Positions 22,056 to 34,354 of a DNA stretch of 64,000 nt are shown piece after piece. Origin of the DNA: Rattus norvegicus (lineage: Eukaryota > Chordata > Mammalia > Rodentia > Muridae); the NCBI RefSeq assembly GCF_036323735.1, contig NC_086031.1, positions 38,461,225 to 38,525,224 of the forward strand, read 5' to 3'. The notes under the pieces are model-generated. The model ran no database searches. It was not told the DNA's origin and was given only the letters and a program-made list of their open reading frames with translations. A program made the position numbers and the translations under genes. The number at the start of each line of letters is the position of its first letter. The stretch's first letter is position 1.

Positions 22056-25000
22056 ATGCTAATTTTGATTAGAAGCAACATTTGCTACCATCTGCTCATG
22101 TTCTCTGTTAATGCTACAGGATATCGACAATGCCACTCGGTGGGATTCAAGGGAACAGCAACATAGGGAACTGAAACATGTAGAAAGCAAGTGATCTCAG
22201 GAAGGCTTGACTCTCAGCCCTTTGTCATTGTGTAGGCCCATTTCCCATGCAGAATGATTCCTCAGACCCACAGATACACGAGAGTCATCCCACATGTCTA
22301 AATCCCTGGTGTAGAAAAACTTCATTGTCTTTTCATTTCCATTTGTAAAAGAAGCTCCAATGTACTCTGACATCTCACAATTGGGGGGATCACACTGCCT
22401 TAAAAGACAGCTCACTCCTGACCAGAATTAAGCTGTACCTAGAGATGCAGCTCATATCTTCCGAAGATTCACACTACTGGTTCTTTGCAAGCTTGCATTG
22501 GGGAGGTAAATAGAACTCACTAAATCCTGTTGATTGCAACAGGTGCTGGCTCAGAAGTAGGACCTTTCCAGGTATAATTATTAATATTATATTAATACTA
22601 TTGTGAGCAACAAGGGATCTTGGAATGCAGTTCCTAATGTTCACATGACAGGCAGAAAGGCATGACCTATACAGCCAGAAAGGAGGTTGTATGACTGTGA
22701 GTTAGGGGTTTGATTCATGTGGCTGTATGCAAAGCATACTAAAGATTCTAATAACCAGAGGACACCAGATGAGCGGTGTGTTACACTGTCTCCTTCAGAG
22801 GATCCAGAGAATAAAACCTACCAGTATGACATGGCTTTTTTTTTTTTATTCTGGTTCTGTAACAGGAAGAATATGCATTAATATTACTGCAAATAACTAA
22901 TCTGATGGTGATTTATTTTGGTAGCATTCAGAGCTCATATAAGGTCAGACTGTCTCTCTTCCTCCCCGCAGTACAATTATTGTAGCAAACAGACTTAAAT
23001 GGTCACATGACCTCAAGGCACTCCCAAAACATTTGAGGTTCTCTAGGAAGCTGAAGAACACCTTCGGATTCATCATGAATAGCTATGTAAGCCTCTAGAG
23101 CAGTGATGCCTCCTTTCACACACATACCACTTAGGGCAGAATTCTCACGTGAAGGCTTGAGGATAATACAGGCTCTGTGATGATTTTAGAGAAACAAGAA
23201 CCTGCAGATGGGGCTGACACCCGGACTGACAAAAAGCTGTTCCAGGAAAGAATAGAATCTACCTTAAGATGGGGGCAAACCATTCTTTCTTCCTTAGGAA
23301 TTTGTCTAAGCCAAAGACCTGGCTAAGATACCACTTCTAGAAAGGTAGCTTCACCATAAGAGAAGCATAATCTTACAAGAAGTGCAACACCCAGAGTTAG
23401 TGCAAAGTGTACAGTTAACGGCTGCTGAGAAACCCCAAGGTTTGAATTCAGTTTTAAACAGTGTACATTGTTAAATAACGTAAGGAAAACATTTATCATT
23501 AGGAAAGTTCTTTTTAAATGTGGAAAAAGACACTCAAAGTGTACTATTAACACAAAAATAATTTAAACAGTTCAGTAGCACTAGCTCTTGTCTCTAGGCT
23601 TCAGTTATTTCATCCACGGGAGGGGAAATCAACAGTAAGTAAACCTTTGTGAAGGGGGAACAGACCTCAAAACCAAACACCACAGGCTGCATTTGGCTCC
23701 CTCTACTGCTGGTACAAAACACTCAGTCATCCGCCAACCAGCTTCACTCCCACAGTACCTCCCACCCTCTCCCAAAAGGAATAAATGAGTGAACACTTTA
23801 GTAGCAGGACCTCAAACAAGAACCCTGCTCATTACACTTCCCTCTCCTAAAACTTTCAGCTCTCACTTGTACCTTTGGGCCTCCACCAACTTAGAAAGAA
23901 CAGGACTGACTCTTAAAGGAAGCAGCCAGGCTCTTGCCAGTGTGGCAACTGCTGGGATGTGTCATGAAGTTGGAAATGTGTCAGTCCCCAACTCAAGGTG
24001 AAGCACCCAAGAAATGACGGAGATCTGCTTTTCTCCACTTTTCTAGAATATTCAGATCCCAAACAGCCAATTAGGTCCCTATTGCCAGAAAGTTAGATAA
24101 TACTGGTTGGTTCTGTTATTTCGGGACATGAGTATGAAAACGTGAGAGTATTATTTCTAATACAGAAGTACAGGCAGCACAATAGATTCTGACTGTGCTG
24201 CCATTTGGACATGGTAGAAGGGGTTGGAAAGGAAATAAGCAGTGTTAGAAAGTCAAAAGTGGGCTGAATTCCCACAATACAGTACTTAAAGCAGAGAAAT
24301 GGGTGGTACATGTGCAATAAGAGGTGGGGGCAACCAAGCAGGTTTCCTTAGAGCAATATTTCCATCTGTGACTTGGCACTGTCATTCTCCCCAACATAGA
24401 TCTAATCCATGCCCCTGTGCAATCTCTGTGGGACATCATGTAGCTCATAAGACACAGTAGTGTCTGCCCACTTGACTCATGACTCTCAAGGATGTGTCAC
24501 TTCCCATTTCTTCTCTGTCTTATTCCGCCAGATGTTGGTAAGAACCTAAACGTTCTTTCCTGGACTTCGGTATTTCTTACCCTTCCTCTAAATTTCCCTT
24601 CCTCACCATGTGGCTGATCTCTAATAGCACAGCCTTTTATCCTTCTTCACTCTTCTGTAGAACACTTGCAAGATTCATAACTTGCTTGCCCTGGGGTTTT
24701 TGTCATAACTCTAATACAAAGTCCTTGAGCTTCTATTTGAGTCATTTCCTAAAAGTTGCTTTTTTTAATTAAAAAGACTAAGAACCCCAAAAGTGGAAAT
24801 TAATTTCTCCAGTGTCATATGGTCACTCCTCAAGGTCTCCCCAATATTCCTAGTAACACTTGTAGCTGTCTAACAGATTCAACTCTGCACATTTAGACCA
24901 AATCAAAAGCATTGAAACATAGATGGCAGGCTGATCAATTTCCATTTGAAGTGCACTGGAACCTGCATCACCCCAAAATACGTATCATATAGTATTTTTT

Positions 25001-25612
25001 CACGTGCCATTGGAAGCATTCTAGCTGAGGAACTTGGTTTTCTGTAGTTTATCCTTTCTATTTTTCTCCTTCTCACTTATAAATCTAAGCATTGTAAATC
25101 AGAATCTTAGAACTTGATGTGCCCTACTGTGGCTGCTTTGTTTCTACTCTATTGTTAACAAAAGTTTCTCACTATAAGCTAGCATAGCAAGACTACTTAG
25201 TGCATTTTATCTCATCTTGCCAACTAATGACATTATTGTAATTGAGGAAAAGCAAGAATCTGTTTGTGAGCTTCACATCGTTTTTGAGAGGCTACCATAA
25301 GGTCAAGTTACGTCTATATATTTGTTACCTATTCCTCTGACACTCTCACAAAAATATGAAAGAACAGGATAATGACAGGATAGTTTTGCCCAACATGGCT
25401 AATTTAATATATACTTACATTGTTTGAGTATAACAGGACTATTTAAAATGTCCTGGTAAATACAATTATACCAACTGAGAGCTTCTTTCTTTGGCCGAAC
25501 AAGTATTCTTCAGTTAAGTCCTCGAAAGAATCTCTGTTAGCTACTTGATTCTGTGTCTTGATATCTGACAGAAAGCTACTTAAGGAAGAAAAGACTATTA
25601 TAGATAATGGAT
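22056..25612. other. Longest repeat-poor stretch of the window
   Basis: About 3.5 kb with no recognised rodent repeat. Frames reach 76 codons and resemble nothing I know. A CTCF-like motif occurs on the minus strand at 23695-23712. I cannot tell ancestral single-copy DNA from decayed old repeats here. Confidence 0.5.
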
Positions 25613-25678
25613 TAGGAAACCGGGAAAAGGAATAACATTTGAAATGTAAGTAAAGAAATATATCTAATAAAAAAAGAA
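25613..25678 (+). mobile_element. 66-bp L1 3' terminus, rat-type
   Basis: 'aggaaaccgggaaaagg', 'taacatttgaaatgtaagta' and an 'aataaaaaaag' end match the last bases of the young rat-type L1 3' UTR (compare 51080-51130), making an extremely truncated insertion. Confidence 0.85.
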
Positions 25679-25794
25679 GGAATACAGTCCATCTAACAGA
25701 AAAGGGATGGGGGCAGGAGGAAGACAGAGCTGGCTACATTGTGTCTGCAGTCAAGATATGATCAGAGAGAAAGTGTGGCTAGGTTGTCAAGTTG

Positions 25795-25950
25795 GAAGGC
25801 TCAGCTCCAGTAACTCACTTTCTCCAGCAAGGTTCTACCTCCTAAAGGTTCTGCATAGAACCTTTTTCTAATAGATCTACCATCTGTGTATCAAATGTTC
25901 AAACACATGAGCATTTGGGGACACTTCACATTGAACTGAGAGGATGCAAC
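25795..25950 (-). mobile_element. MaLR-type LTR fragment
   Basis: Antisense: 'ctccagcaaggttctacctc', 'gttcaaacacatgagcattt', 'gggacacttcacattg'. Confidence 0.65.
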
Positions 25951-26034
25951 TCCACTTGTCCTCTGCTTTTCTCGTAGAGGAGAACTTCTGCTTGACCATT
26001 ATCCTTTGCATGAAGTAACTTGAACTTCTGCAAG

Positions 26035-26197
26035 AATATGTCACCAATTGGGTAGCTTAAACAACAGAAATTAATTTTTTACAAGTTGATGGAAAGTTGG
26101 AATTCTAGAAGACATTCTCTTGGCTGTAACTGACTGACTTGTCATTATTATTCGTTCATGCCTCCTTCCATCTAAGATTTCTTCACATGCTCAGAAA
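26035..26197 (-). mobile_element. Ancient MLT1-like MaLR LTR, left part
   Basis: 'gggtagcttaaacaacagaa' then 'attaattttttacaagttg' match the widely shared mammalian MaLR motif. It is interrupted by a B3 SINE and resumes at 26363. Confidence 0.5.
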
Positions 26198-26362
26198 GAT
26201 GGGGCTAGTAAAATAGCTTCGTGCTTAAGAACACTTGTTGCACTTGAAGAGGACCTGAGCTTAGGTCCCAGTACTCAAGTCAGGTGGCTGCCAACCACTT
26301 GTGACTTCAATTCCAGCAGACACGACCCTCCCTTCTGACCCCATGGGCACCTGTGTCTTTTT
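26198..26362 (+). mobile_element. B3-type SINE inserted in an ancient LTR
   Basis: 'gatggggctagtaaaatagc', 'cttgaagaggacctgagctt', 'ccaaccacttgtgacttcaa' and 'ccatgggcacctgtg' follow the B3 order. Confidence 0.65.
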
Positions 26363-26490
26363 ATCAGAGCATGACTATTATGATCTTCTCTAAGCTTAAT
26401 TAACTTAGTAATGACATTATCTCCAAATGAAGTAATGCTTGAGAATAGAGACATTAAAACATAAGTCCTATTTGGTTTATGATCCCTTGG
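26363..26490 (-). mobile_element. Ancient MLT1-like MaLR LTR, right part
   Basis: 'tgatcttctctaagcttaat' and 'cattatctccaaatgaagta' match the distal part of the same LTR ('acctcatctaatcctaatta'-like). Part of a 111-codon minus-strand frame crosses it and the B3, so that frame is not a gene. Confidence 0.45.
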
Positions 26491-28204
26491 TGTGAGCTTT
26501 CTTTGTTCACCTTGTAGCATGTTGTGGATTTCAAATGCACAACATAGCCATACACCATTATCTAACGAGGGATGCTTATTAAAGTATATTTGCAGCTGAG
26601 TGGTATCCATACCGATTCCCTATGGTCTGGATTGTGATCTGGCAGATTATTAATACCTATCAAGATCTAATTTTGGGATAGCCAATCATTATCTGGTTTA
26701 TGTAGTCTGGTGCAAATCACCTTTGCTAATGAAATATCTGGACATGGATACACTGACCACTGCAACACAAGCTGCTACCTGGACAGTTCCATGCCAGCAC
26801 CCCACTCCCACTGCTTTAGTCAGATTCATGTTCTCCCAGGCCCAAAATGACCAGTCCTGCTCTATCTGCCTACTCAGATTACTCTCCGTTTGCAGCTCAG
26901 GGCAAGACCTGAATTCTTGTCCTACCCCAGGACTCTTACATTATCCTCACCAACACTAACTACTCCATCACCAGCATAACCATCACTAACACTGTAACAA
27001 CTCTCAGTGAATCAAGTCTTTATCTGCTTTGTGATACTGGGCATGGATTCTTTTCTCAAATACTCCATTCTGACTCTCAAAGTCTTCCCTCATTCCCGTC
27101 ACGTCATCAAGAAGACTAGCTGGGCCCTGTGTCCCCATGGCCCCAGACAAATGTAGAGACATAGATTAGGAGGAAAGATGTGGCATAGCTCTGCTCTGTG
27201 GATACCTTCAGACAAGAAACAAACAACAAAAACAAACATACAAATAAAATCCTCCAAACAAAAAGAAACCCCCTCTCGTATGTGTATGGCCCCACCCACA
27301 TCTTTTACTGGCAGTGCCTTCCTCTTGCCGACGCTCAGACATCATGCTGCCACTCAATACACAGCACAGACTGTGTGTGTGTAAGTCAGCTTTGCCTCTT
27401 GACATTCAGAACGGTGAAGATTGAGAATTGAAAATGCTTTTATTAACCCAGCATCTAAGCAAGCAGCTTTTCTCATTTAAACATTTCTAACTTATGGAAG
27501 CAGACAAATATGTTTTATTAACCCTATTGTCTGGAGGACTTTAGATTCAGGTATATTTATTGTGCCTGTAACACCAGTCAACATTTCCATCTCGCACGGA
27601 TATCAGGCTCAACTTCGGGTAACCTTAACAATGAATGGAAATTGATTAAAGTCACACATGCTAAATTATTTTTCTTCCCAAAGATAGCTAACAATTTTCT
27701 GAATAAACTTGACCTTTTCACTTCCGCTCAGTTTTAATATAAAGGTAAAAAGGAAATCACATTCAAACAAGTCCATCAATTCACTTGGGAAAGTCTACAA
27801 ACCAATTTATGTTGGTGAAAATAAGAAGTCATTTACGCCTTTATTAAGATGCTTTGTCAAATCCCAGCATGCTTAGCAGTACTGATAGTCTATTTACTGT
27901 TTTCCAGGGTTTAAAATCTTTCTGAAGTCATTTTGTTGACAGAATGAAGATCATAGTTCTTAAGGAGAATAGATCAGATTGAGGAGGGCAAGCACAAGTT
28001 TCTGTAAAAGGATTTGAACTGATGAAGTTGAGTTGCAATTATGACTATTATTGTTGTTGTTTCTGCTGCTGCTGCTACTGTTGTTGTCTTACTTTTGGGA
28101 TAGTGTCTTACATAAGTGTCTTACACTTCTGGTTTGGTCTTGAAACTCTCCACATGTAAAAGACAAGGGGCTTGAATTTTTATTCTGCTGCATTCATCGT
28201 CCAA
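26491..28204. other. Repeat-poor stretch
   Basis: A GC-richer block at 26720-27120 is followed by AT-rich but complex sequence at 27430-28000 that carries no recognised repeat; the latter has the even composition often seen in conserved non-coding DNA. (TTG)/(CTG) triplets lie at 28049-28088. No coding frame recognised. Confidence 0.5.
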
Positions 28205-28300
28205 CTGAGAGGACCCAGTATGAGTGTTTCTAGGGATGGAACTCAGGGCTTTAGGCTGGCAGGGCAAGCACTGCACTAGCTGAGCCACATCACCTGCCTC
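28205..28300 (-). mobile_element. ID-head SINE (ID/B4 family) fragment
   Basis: On the minus strand it reads 'gatgtggctcagctagtgca', then 'cttgccctgccagcctaaag' and 'ccctgagttccatccctag', which is the ID-type tRNA(Ala)-like head with its A and B boxes. No A-rich tail is visible. Confidence 0.65.
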
Positions 28301-28589
28301 ATTATTTCTTATCATTAAATTTTTCGTGGTTATATTAATCATGATTTAACAAAGGGCCCCTGGAGCTTAATTCTCTCTGCAGGTCAACAATTTACAATTT
28401 ACAAAGCACATTGATATTTACACCAAAAATTCTCCCCATTAAATTCAGCATGGAGTACAGATATCCCTGCCTAGAATGGTTATATCTTTTATAAATCTTT
28501 GAAATACAGCAGAACATAAAATATACACTGCGTGGAATTAGTTACTTAAGTAGCAAATCCAAAGACAGCAAAACCCTAAGCCCGGAAGG

Positions 28590-28850
28590 CAGATCACAAC
28601 TGGTCACATTGCATCCACGGATGCAAAGTTGCAGTGTGAAAGCAGAGAGAGAGCACTGACGTTCAGCTTGATTCCTCTTCTTTATTTAGTTCAGAGTCGC
28701 AGCCTACGGGCCAGTGCTGCTGCCACAGTTAGGATGGGTATAATAATCACCCAGACAAACCCAACCAAATCCCACCCCCCCTCACAGGTTTGGAAGTTTG
28801 TTTCCATGGTGATTCAGTATCCCGTCAATTTGACAGTCTAACAATCAAAG
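28590..28850 (-). mobile_element. MaLR-type LTR fragment
   Basis: 'caactggtcacattgcatcc', 'gcagagagagagcactgacg', 'tttatttagttcagagtcgc' and 'cccgtcaatttgacagtc' fit the same antisense LTR pattern as 160-480. Confidence 0.65.
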
Positions 28851-28984
28851 GTAACTAGGTGGTTACATTTGATAAAAAACACTGAAATGCCATAATTAAA
28901 ATCCACGTGTGATACCCCCATATCCATTCCACTACTGGACACTACGGTACTTCTGCATAGATTTTACTATCTCCTCCTCTGCAT

Positions 28985-29905
28985 GCATGTGTAGGGTTGT
29001 GGGTCCTGCATCTGCTCTCCCACAGGGCTTGGATGCTCTTGAAGGCAGGACATAGGAAGGAAGTTGACGGTGCTTGTCTCACACTGTGACCAGGCAGGTA
29101 TTGGGCTATAGGAAAGCTCCAGGACACTCTCGGGGGTGGGGAAGCACAGTCTGAGGTGTGGGACAGCGGGAGCTGGTTTCAGGGTGTCCCCCGACCTGTG
29201 ACAAAGCTGGAACTATCTGGTTCTCAGGCTCTTGGACTCCAAAGGTACCCCTGGAAGCCACGGAAGAAATGAGAATTGAGTGAGGGCCCGCTGACTGGAT
29301 CTAACCCAGCACCTGAGGGAAAAGGGGAGCTCCAGCTGGTCCCATGGGGGAGTCCTTGGCTTGACAGGAGACAGGCTTGATCTTGGGCTTGGTGGAGGCT
29401 ATGACTGGGAGCACAAAGAAAAGTACAGGAGACTAGACGGCCGTTCTATAGGTGAAAGCCTTTTCCATGGCTCCCCATGGTGGATCCCAACGAAAAGAGG
29501 CAGTCCATGGTTTTAAGTCATGTATTGTCATGGCGGAAAGTGGACGAGTAAAACTATACCCCACTTCTCAGGGTGAGCCTGAGATTAAATACCTTTTGCA
29601 GGGAGGAATATCTGGGAAGGGAAGCTTATTGGCTAAGCCCTCCAGGCCTCTAGGTACCTCATTAAACTGGAGATCTGTCTTGAGCCCATGTGACCACAGG
29701 TCATGCCTTCTACATGTGGAGGAGCTTGGAGTATTGCCATGATGTGACAGATGGCCACAAATCTATAGAGGGGGAGGGCAGCTAGTGACAGAGACCTGGT
29801 GCCCAGGAACAGACAAAGCACCTATTATCCCTTCAGACTCTCTGGGACTTCAAGCCTTAGCTCAACCAGGAAGAAAGCTACCTTTCGTGGTCCCACACAC
29901 ATGTA
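28985..29905. mobile_element. GC-rich block, possibly an ERV/RMER-type repeat
   Basis: About 0.9 kb of clearly higher GC than its surroundings, with no intact frame. Its first 120 bp (28991-29110) is homologous to 58693-58815, so at least that part is repetitive. The remainder ('atggctccccatggtgg', 'tattgtcatggcggaaag', 'ggcctctaggtacctcatta') resembles medium-reiterated rodent ERV sequence, but I cannot name the family or strand. Confidence 0.4.
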
Positions 29906-31782
29906 TTGCTGACCCCTTCCACTTGATTTGTGTCATGCACATGCACACAGCCCCCATACACAGCTTGGTTAGCCGAACATTATTTCCCTTTAGTACCTTT
30001 CATTTCATTCTTAGCCAAGCAATCACCAAAGAAGTTGACTGAATGTTTTGATATCACGTCTACTTTTCTAAATAATAAGGGATAGGTAGCAATAAAATAA
30101 CATCCCAGGGGACATTTTCATGTCTTGCTTGCCGCTTCTTCTTTAAAATTTCCATCTTTAAAACCTCCCAATGGCCATGGGCTGTGGCTATAATAGCTGT
30201 AGCAGCAAATAAAAGAACTATCTTTGTAGATGGAAGGTGTGAAAAGGATTACTGCTTCAGTCTCTCAGCTACCTTCCCATAGAACACTGTAGTGTGTTTA
30301 GATAAATGGGACCAGGAGTGAATACATTGGTCCTTGAAACTTGTGTGAGAATTTTTCATATAGGAATTTGAGATATGTTTGAAGGCAAATCTTAATTGAG
30401 TCTGTCTTTTCTCCTCATTTTTCATTTGGATACATTTAGGCACAGAGGAGATAATGAACTTGGCAGAGAGTCAGAGTAAGACATTGATGAAGATGCGCAT
30501 GCGCTGTAAGATTCCCACTTAAGTGCTTCTGGCTTGTATTTTCTCCGAGGAAAACACAGCTATACCATTCCACTTGTGTTTCATGGTTCACTGAACAGTG
30601 GCAATAGCACATTTTAAACACTTATCAAATGTCATAAAATGTCATTTAGTATTGTCCTCGATATGTAAATGGAAAATGAAAACTGATAAAGTTAATGTAT
30701 ATTTTGTGCTGGTTCAATACCCTAAATATAGCACTTTAAGTCATTCAACATACATAGCCAATTGTAGTAATATGGTCATATTAAATAAGATCGTGCTACA
30801 TTGTGTCAAGAGAAAGTGGTCATATTAAAAAGGGGTTCTTTTAATGAGGCCCTAAACAATCTCTGTGGCTGCATCACAGCCTAGGTGGATAATAAAAATT
30901 GCCTTTGAACAGAGTACTCTAAATTTTTACAAGACTCCAATTCTCCTGTGCAATTATGGAATTTGAAATGTAATTCTCCCCGGAACCATAAAAGAATTAG
31001 ACCAGAGAAACGCTGTTAAGAATAAAGCAAGATAAAAAGTATCTGCTTCAAAAACCCTTTTTATTTTTCTATTTCTTGGTGTCACGTTGTATTCCCAGTT
31101 ATCCAGTTGTTATAGAAAAGACTATGAGAGAAGCCATGCAGACACTGGAATGTTTACTCGGTGATATTTGCTTTCTTAATAATAATGTATTGACGCACTG
31201 TCATTCATTACCTATGAAATGTACAAATTATACAAAATACATGATTCCCAGACAGTGGGGAATGGGCCAAGAAGCAATGGTCAGCAGAGTATTGACTATG
31301 GATTCATCACTGTATTTGCCCCATGGAAACAAAGAAATGGTGTGGACACAACACCCTACCCTGGTCCAGGGATGACTCTCATATGAATAGAGATATGCTA
31401 ATTACAATGTAAAATGCTACCTCTGTTTGGCATCCCTCAATTCACCTGGTCTTAGAGGCCACCACTTTCTCAAGTCCAGGCATCCTATCACATCCACAAG
31501 CATCTGTTGCTAGATATATAAAGATGATAAAATTTTACACATTATTTAGGTCTTGGTACAACAAACAATTTGGCACAGAATAATCTGGTACCACAAAGAA
31601 ATATCTGATGGGAAACACATGAATAAATTCTAATGGTGAGCATATGATCCGAGCCTGTCCTAATTTATGAGTCTAATGTTTTCCCTACTGCAAAACACTT
31701 CCACTGAGAAACTGGTTATCTGTTTCTGTTTTGTCTTTTGATTTTTTTACTGTTTCTAAGATATTTTTAAATTCTGTTTCAA
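29906..31782. other. Repeat-poor stretch with an NRF1-type palindrome
   Basis: No rodent repeat recognised in about 1.9 kb. A 99-codon frame at 31076-31375 has no recognisable product. The NRF1-like site is listed separately. Confidence 0.5.
30494..30504. promoter_or_regulatory. Perfect NRF1-type palindrome
   Basis: TGCGCATGCGC, an exact match to the NRF1 binding palindrome, with two CpGs in a CpG-poor setting. No CpG island, initiator or exon is evident next to it, so a promoter role is only a possibility. Confidence 0.4.
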
Positions 31783-31990
31783 TTTTAAGATTTATTTTTA
31801 ATTATATCTATGTGTGTGAGTATATGTAGGTTAATGGAATGTTCCCAGAGGCTAGAAAAACAGCATTGAAACTTACAAAGCTTGTATTACATGGGACTAA
31901 AGGCACCTAACATGGGTGTTGGGAAGCAGACTCCAGTCCTGTGGAAGAGCAAAAAAAGTTCAACAATTCAGTCACTCTCTAGCCCTGTGT
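31783..31990 (-). mobile_element. B3-type SINE
   Basis: Antisense B3: 'aattatatctatgtgtgtga', 'ttcccagaggctagaaaaac', 'taacatgggtgttgggaagc', 'agtcactctctagccctg'. Confidence 0.65.
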
Positions 31991-32194
31991 TTCAATTATT
32001 AATCGTATATGTAAATAAAAGTGTTTTGCCTGAGTAACTTTAAGACAAATTTAAAGTTTCCATTAGTTGTAATGCATAGCTTCTGCATAAAAAGTTAAAA
32101 TACAAGGATATGTGAGTAATACAAGCAGTGAAATAAAACTCTTTAAGGACTAGATTATGCTTGGCCCTAAGATGTATTTTATATTCACTAATTC

Positions 32195-32345
32195 TGCCAA
32201 TCCTCACAAAAGTCCTGTGAAGGGGTACTCCATTATTCCCATTTAAAATTAATAAACCAAATTCAAATAAAGCAAGTAAGTTTGTCACAGTTAGGTCAGA
32301 CTGTGGGAGGTGATGCTAGGATTCAGAACTTTGTCTTACTCCACT
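32195..32345 (-). mobile_element. MIR SINE
   Basis: Antisense MIR: 'ccaatcctcacaaaagtcct', 'ccattattcccatttaaaat', 'agtaagtttgtcacagttag', 'gctaggattcagaactttg', matching MIR 3' side, core and 5' side in order. Confidence 0.6.
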
Positions 32346-32989
32346 GTCTGAAATATTCATGGTATTCCTCACCGGGTTCGGCACTGAGAGAAAATCAGAA
32401 AAGAAATATGCTGAACTCCCCATTTTATCATATGAGTCCTTTGCTCCATCACACACAGACATGTATACAAACAAATAAATAGCACTTTAAACATGTGCTG
32501 TGGATCCTTTTAACGATATTGACTAAGCATTTTAATAATTGTTGTTCATGTAAATCATAAAATACCTTGTAGAAAAAAGGATAATGGCACTTCAACAATA
32601 AAAGTGAAGGGTGAGCTCTACTGAGGACTATGTGCAAACTCAAACTGTTGATGATGCTTTGGAGGGAGGCATGCTGGCCTTATTTAAGGGAGGGCAAATA
32701 ACTGCCACGTGCCAGCCCTCCATGACAAATATGCTATATAAATATTTTATACTTTTAGATGCAAGAAGAAAATAAGCCTTCCCAAGTACTGAGATATAAA
32801 TAATACAAGCATTAAAGATTTCAAGATGTTGTGAGGAAATTGACGAAGGGAAATGTTGAAATCAACACATTAAGTGGGATAGAAAACTAATTTTACTTTC
32901 CCTACTTGATTTATTAGAGGGCAATATGATCTGGCCTCTGACATTAGGTAAAAACTTATTATTTTTATCCTTCTAAATGGACAAATGTG
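32346..32989. other. No gene; AT-rich unassigned DNA
   Basis: No recognised repeat and no long frame. Confidence 0.45.
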
Positions 32990-33299
32990 CTTCACTTGTT
33001 TGTAAATACATATGCATACATGTATACAAACATATACCCATATACAGAGATATATCCATATACAAACATAAACATATATATATAGTGATAAATCCATATA
33101 CAACAAAATACGGACATGTATACTGAATATAAACTAAAAATATGTACATGTGCACATATATACAGATATATAAACCCATAAATATATGGACTTACAAGTA
33201 TATACATATATATATTTATACATACAAATACTGACATATACACATATGTATATACACACACATACATATATATGTATATATATATATATATATATATTT
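32990..33299. repeat. AT/AC low-complexity tract ending in (TA)n
   Basis: About 310 bp of 'atacatatac'-like sequence with loose 2- and 4-bp periodicity, finishing in (TA)n at 33267-33297. Tyr/Cys/Ile-rich frames here are artefacts of the repeat. Confidence 0.85.
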
Positions 33300-33856
33300 A
33301 CTAAAACTCCTTCCCAGGGGAGATATAAGCCTTATCAACCCATTTTCCTAAACATCAAAAGATAAACTTGGGCACAATTCCATTAAAGTTCACTCTGGGG
33401 AATCAATGAACTAATTGGGATTCTTTTTAAAGTATAGATCAAGAATTACTTATAGCAGTGTGGGCACTCCCAACAAGAGGCGAACTTAAAAAGCCTTAGC
33501 CCACAAGGATGAGGGCTTCCCTGTAGCTACATAGATGAAGATTCCTACCCTGACCAATATACTCCAACCTCTCTTCAAGGATACGTAGATATCCTCTAAG
33601 CAGATGCTAGGGAGTGATGATTCAATGACCCTCTCCACCCTTCCATGAAGGTGCTTAAATAGTCAATCATCCCAGATGTGATGATATTTTTGCAAATATT
33701 TGCAGCTGAACTCTCCAGCTTGGACTTGGCCTAGTCCCTCATAATACACACAATGAAACGCATACATGCATGGAAACATACACATATATACATATGCACA
33801 CAAAAATGTTTGCACTCCAATATAACCATACATACATGCAATGTTAGTATACATAT

Positions 33857-33857
<1 letters not shown>
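33300..33857. other. Unassigned DNA, possibly an old repeat
   Basis: Moderate GC and complex sequence. It feels repeat-like ('gcagtgtgggcactccc', 'gaagattcctaccctgacc'), but I cannot name a family. Confidence 0.3.

Positions 33858-33907
<50 letters not shown>
33858..33907 (+). repeat. (CA)n microsatellite
   Basis: 25 pure CA units, preceded by degenerate CATA sequence. Confidence 0.98.
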
Positions 33908-33908
<1 letters not shown>

Positions 33909-34354
33909 TTCCTACTTCTAATGAACCATTATCCATGTCTTAGTGCCCATCCTCTGGAGAAACAGATTAAGTGAAGTTCATTTCATATCCCTAAACCATG
34001 CTGAGTTGGGGGATTCCTTGACCCTCATTATCCTCCAGAGCTAATCTTATTCCCATCACCTTGACACACTTGATTACCTCAAAGTCTATTCTTTCACAAG
34101 GGGGCTTGATAAAATTAAATTACATAAATCAAACTAAGGCACTTAGGATGACAACAATTTGATAAAATATTCTTAAGTTATTTTGACCAAGGATAATAAT
34201 AACAAAACATTTCTTTGTATAATACAACATTTTCACTTTTGCCATAATAGAAAAATATTAAGCATCCAGAGACAGCTTGTATTGATTTTTAACTTTATAG
34301 CATCTAGAATTTCCTGGAAAATGAAACTCTATGTCTTTCTATGCATGAGTTTTG

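Noticed and set aside
26275..26610. 111-codon minus-strand frame
   Set aside because: Its C-terminal part is a B3 SINE and the rest crosses an ancient LTR relic, so coding is unlikely.
33858..33907. Regularly spaced repeats as a CRISPR-like array
   Set aside because: All regular repeats here are simple microsatellites without spacers, and the DNA is mammalian.
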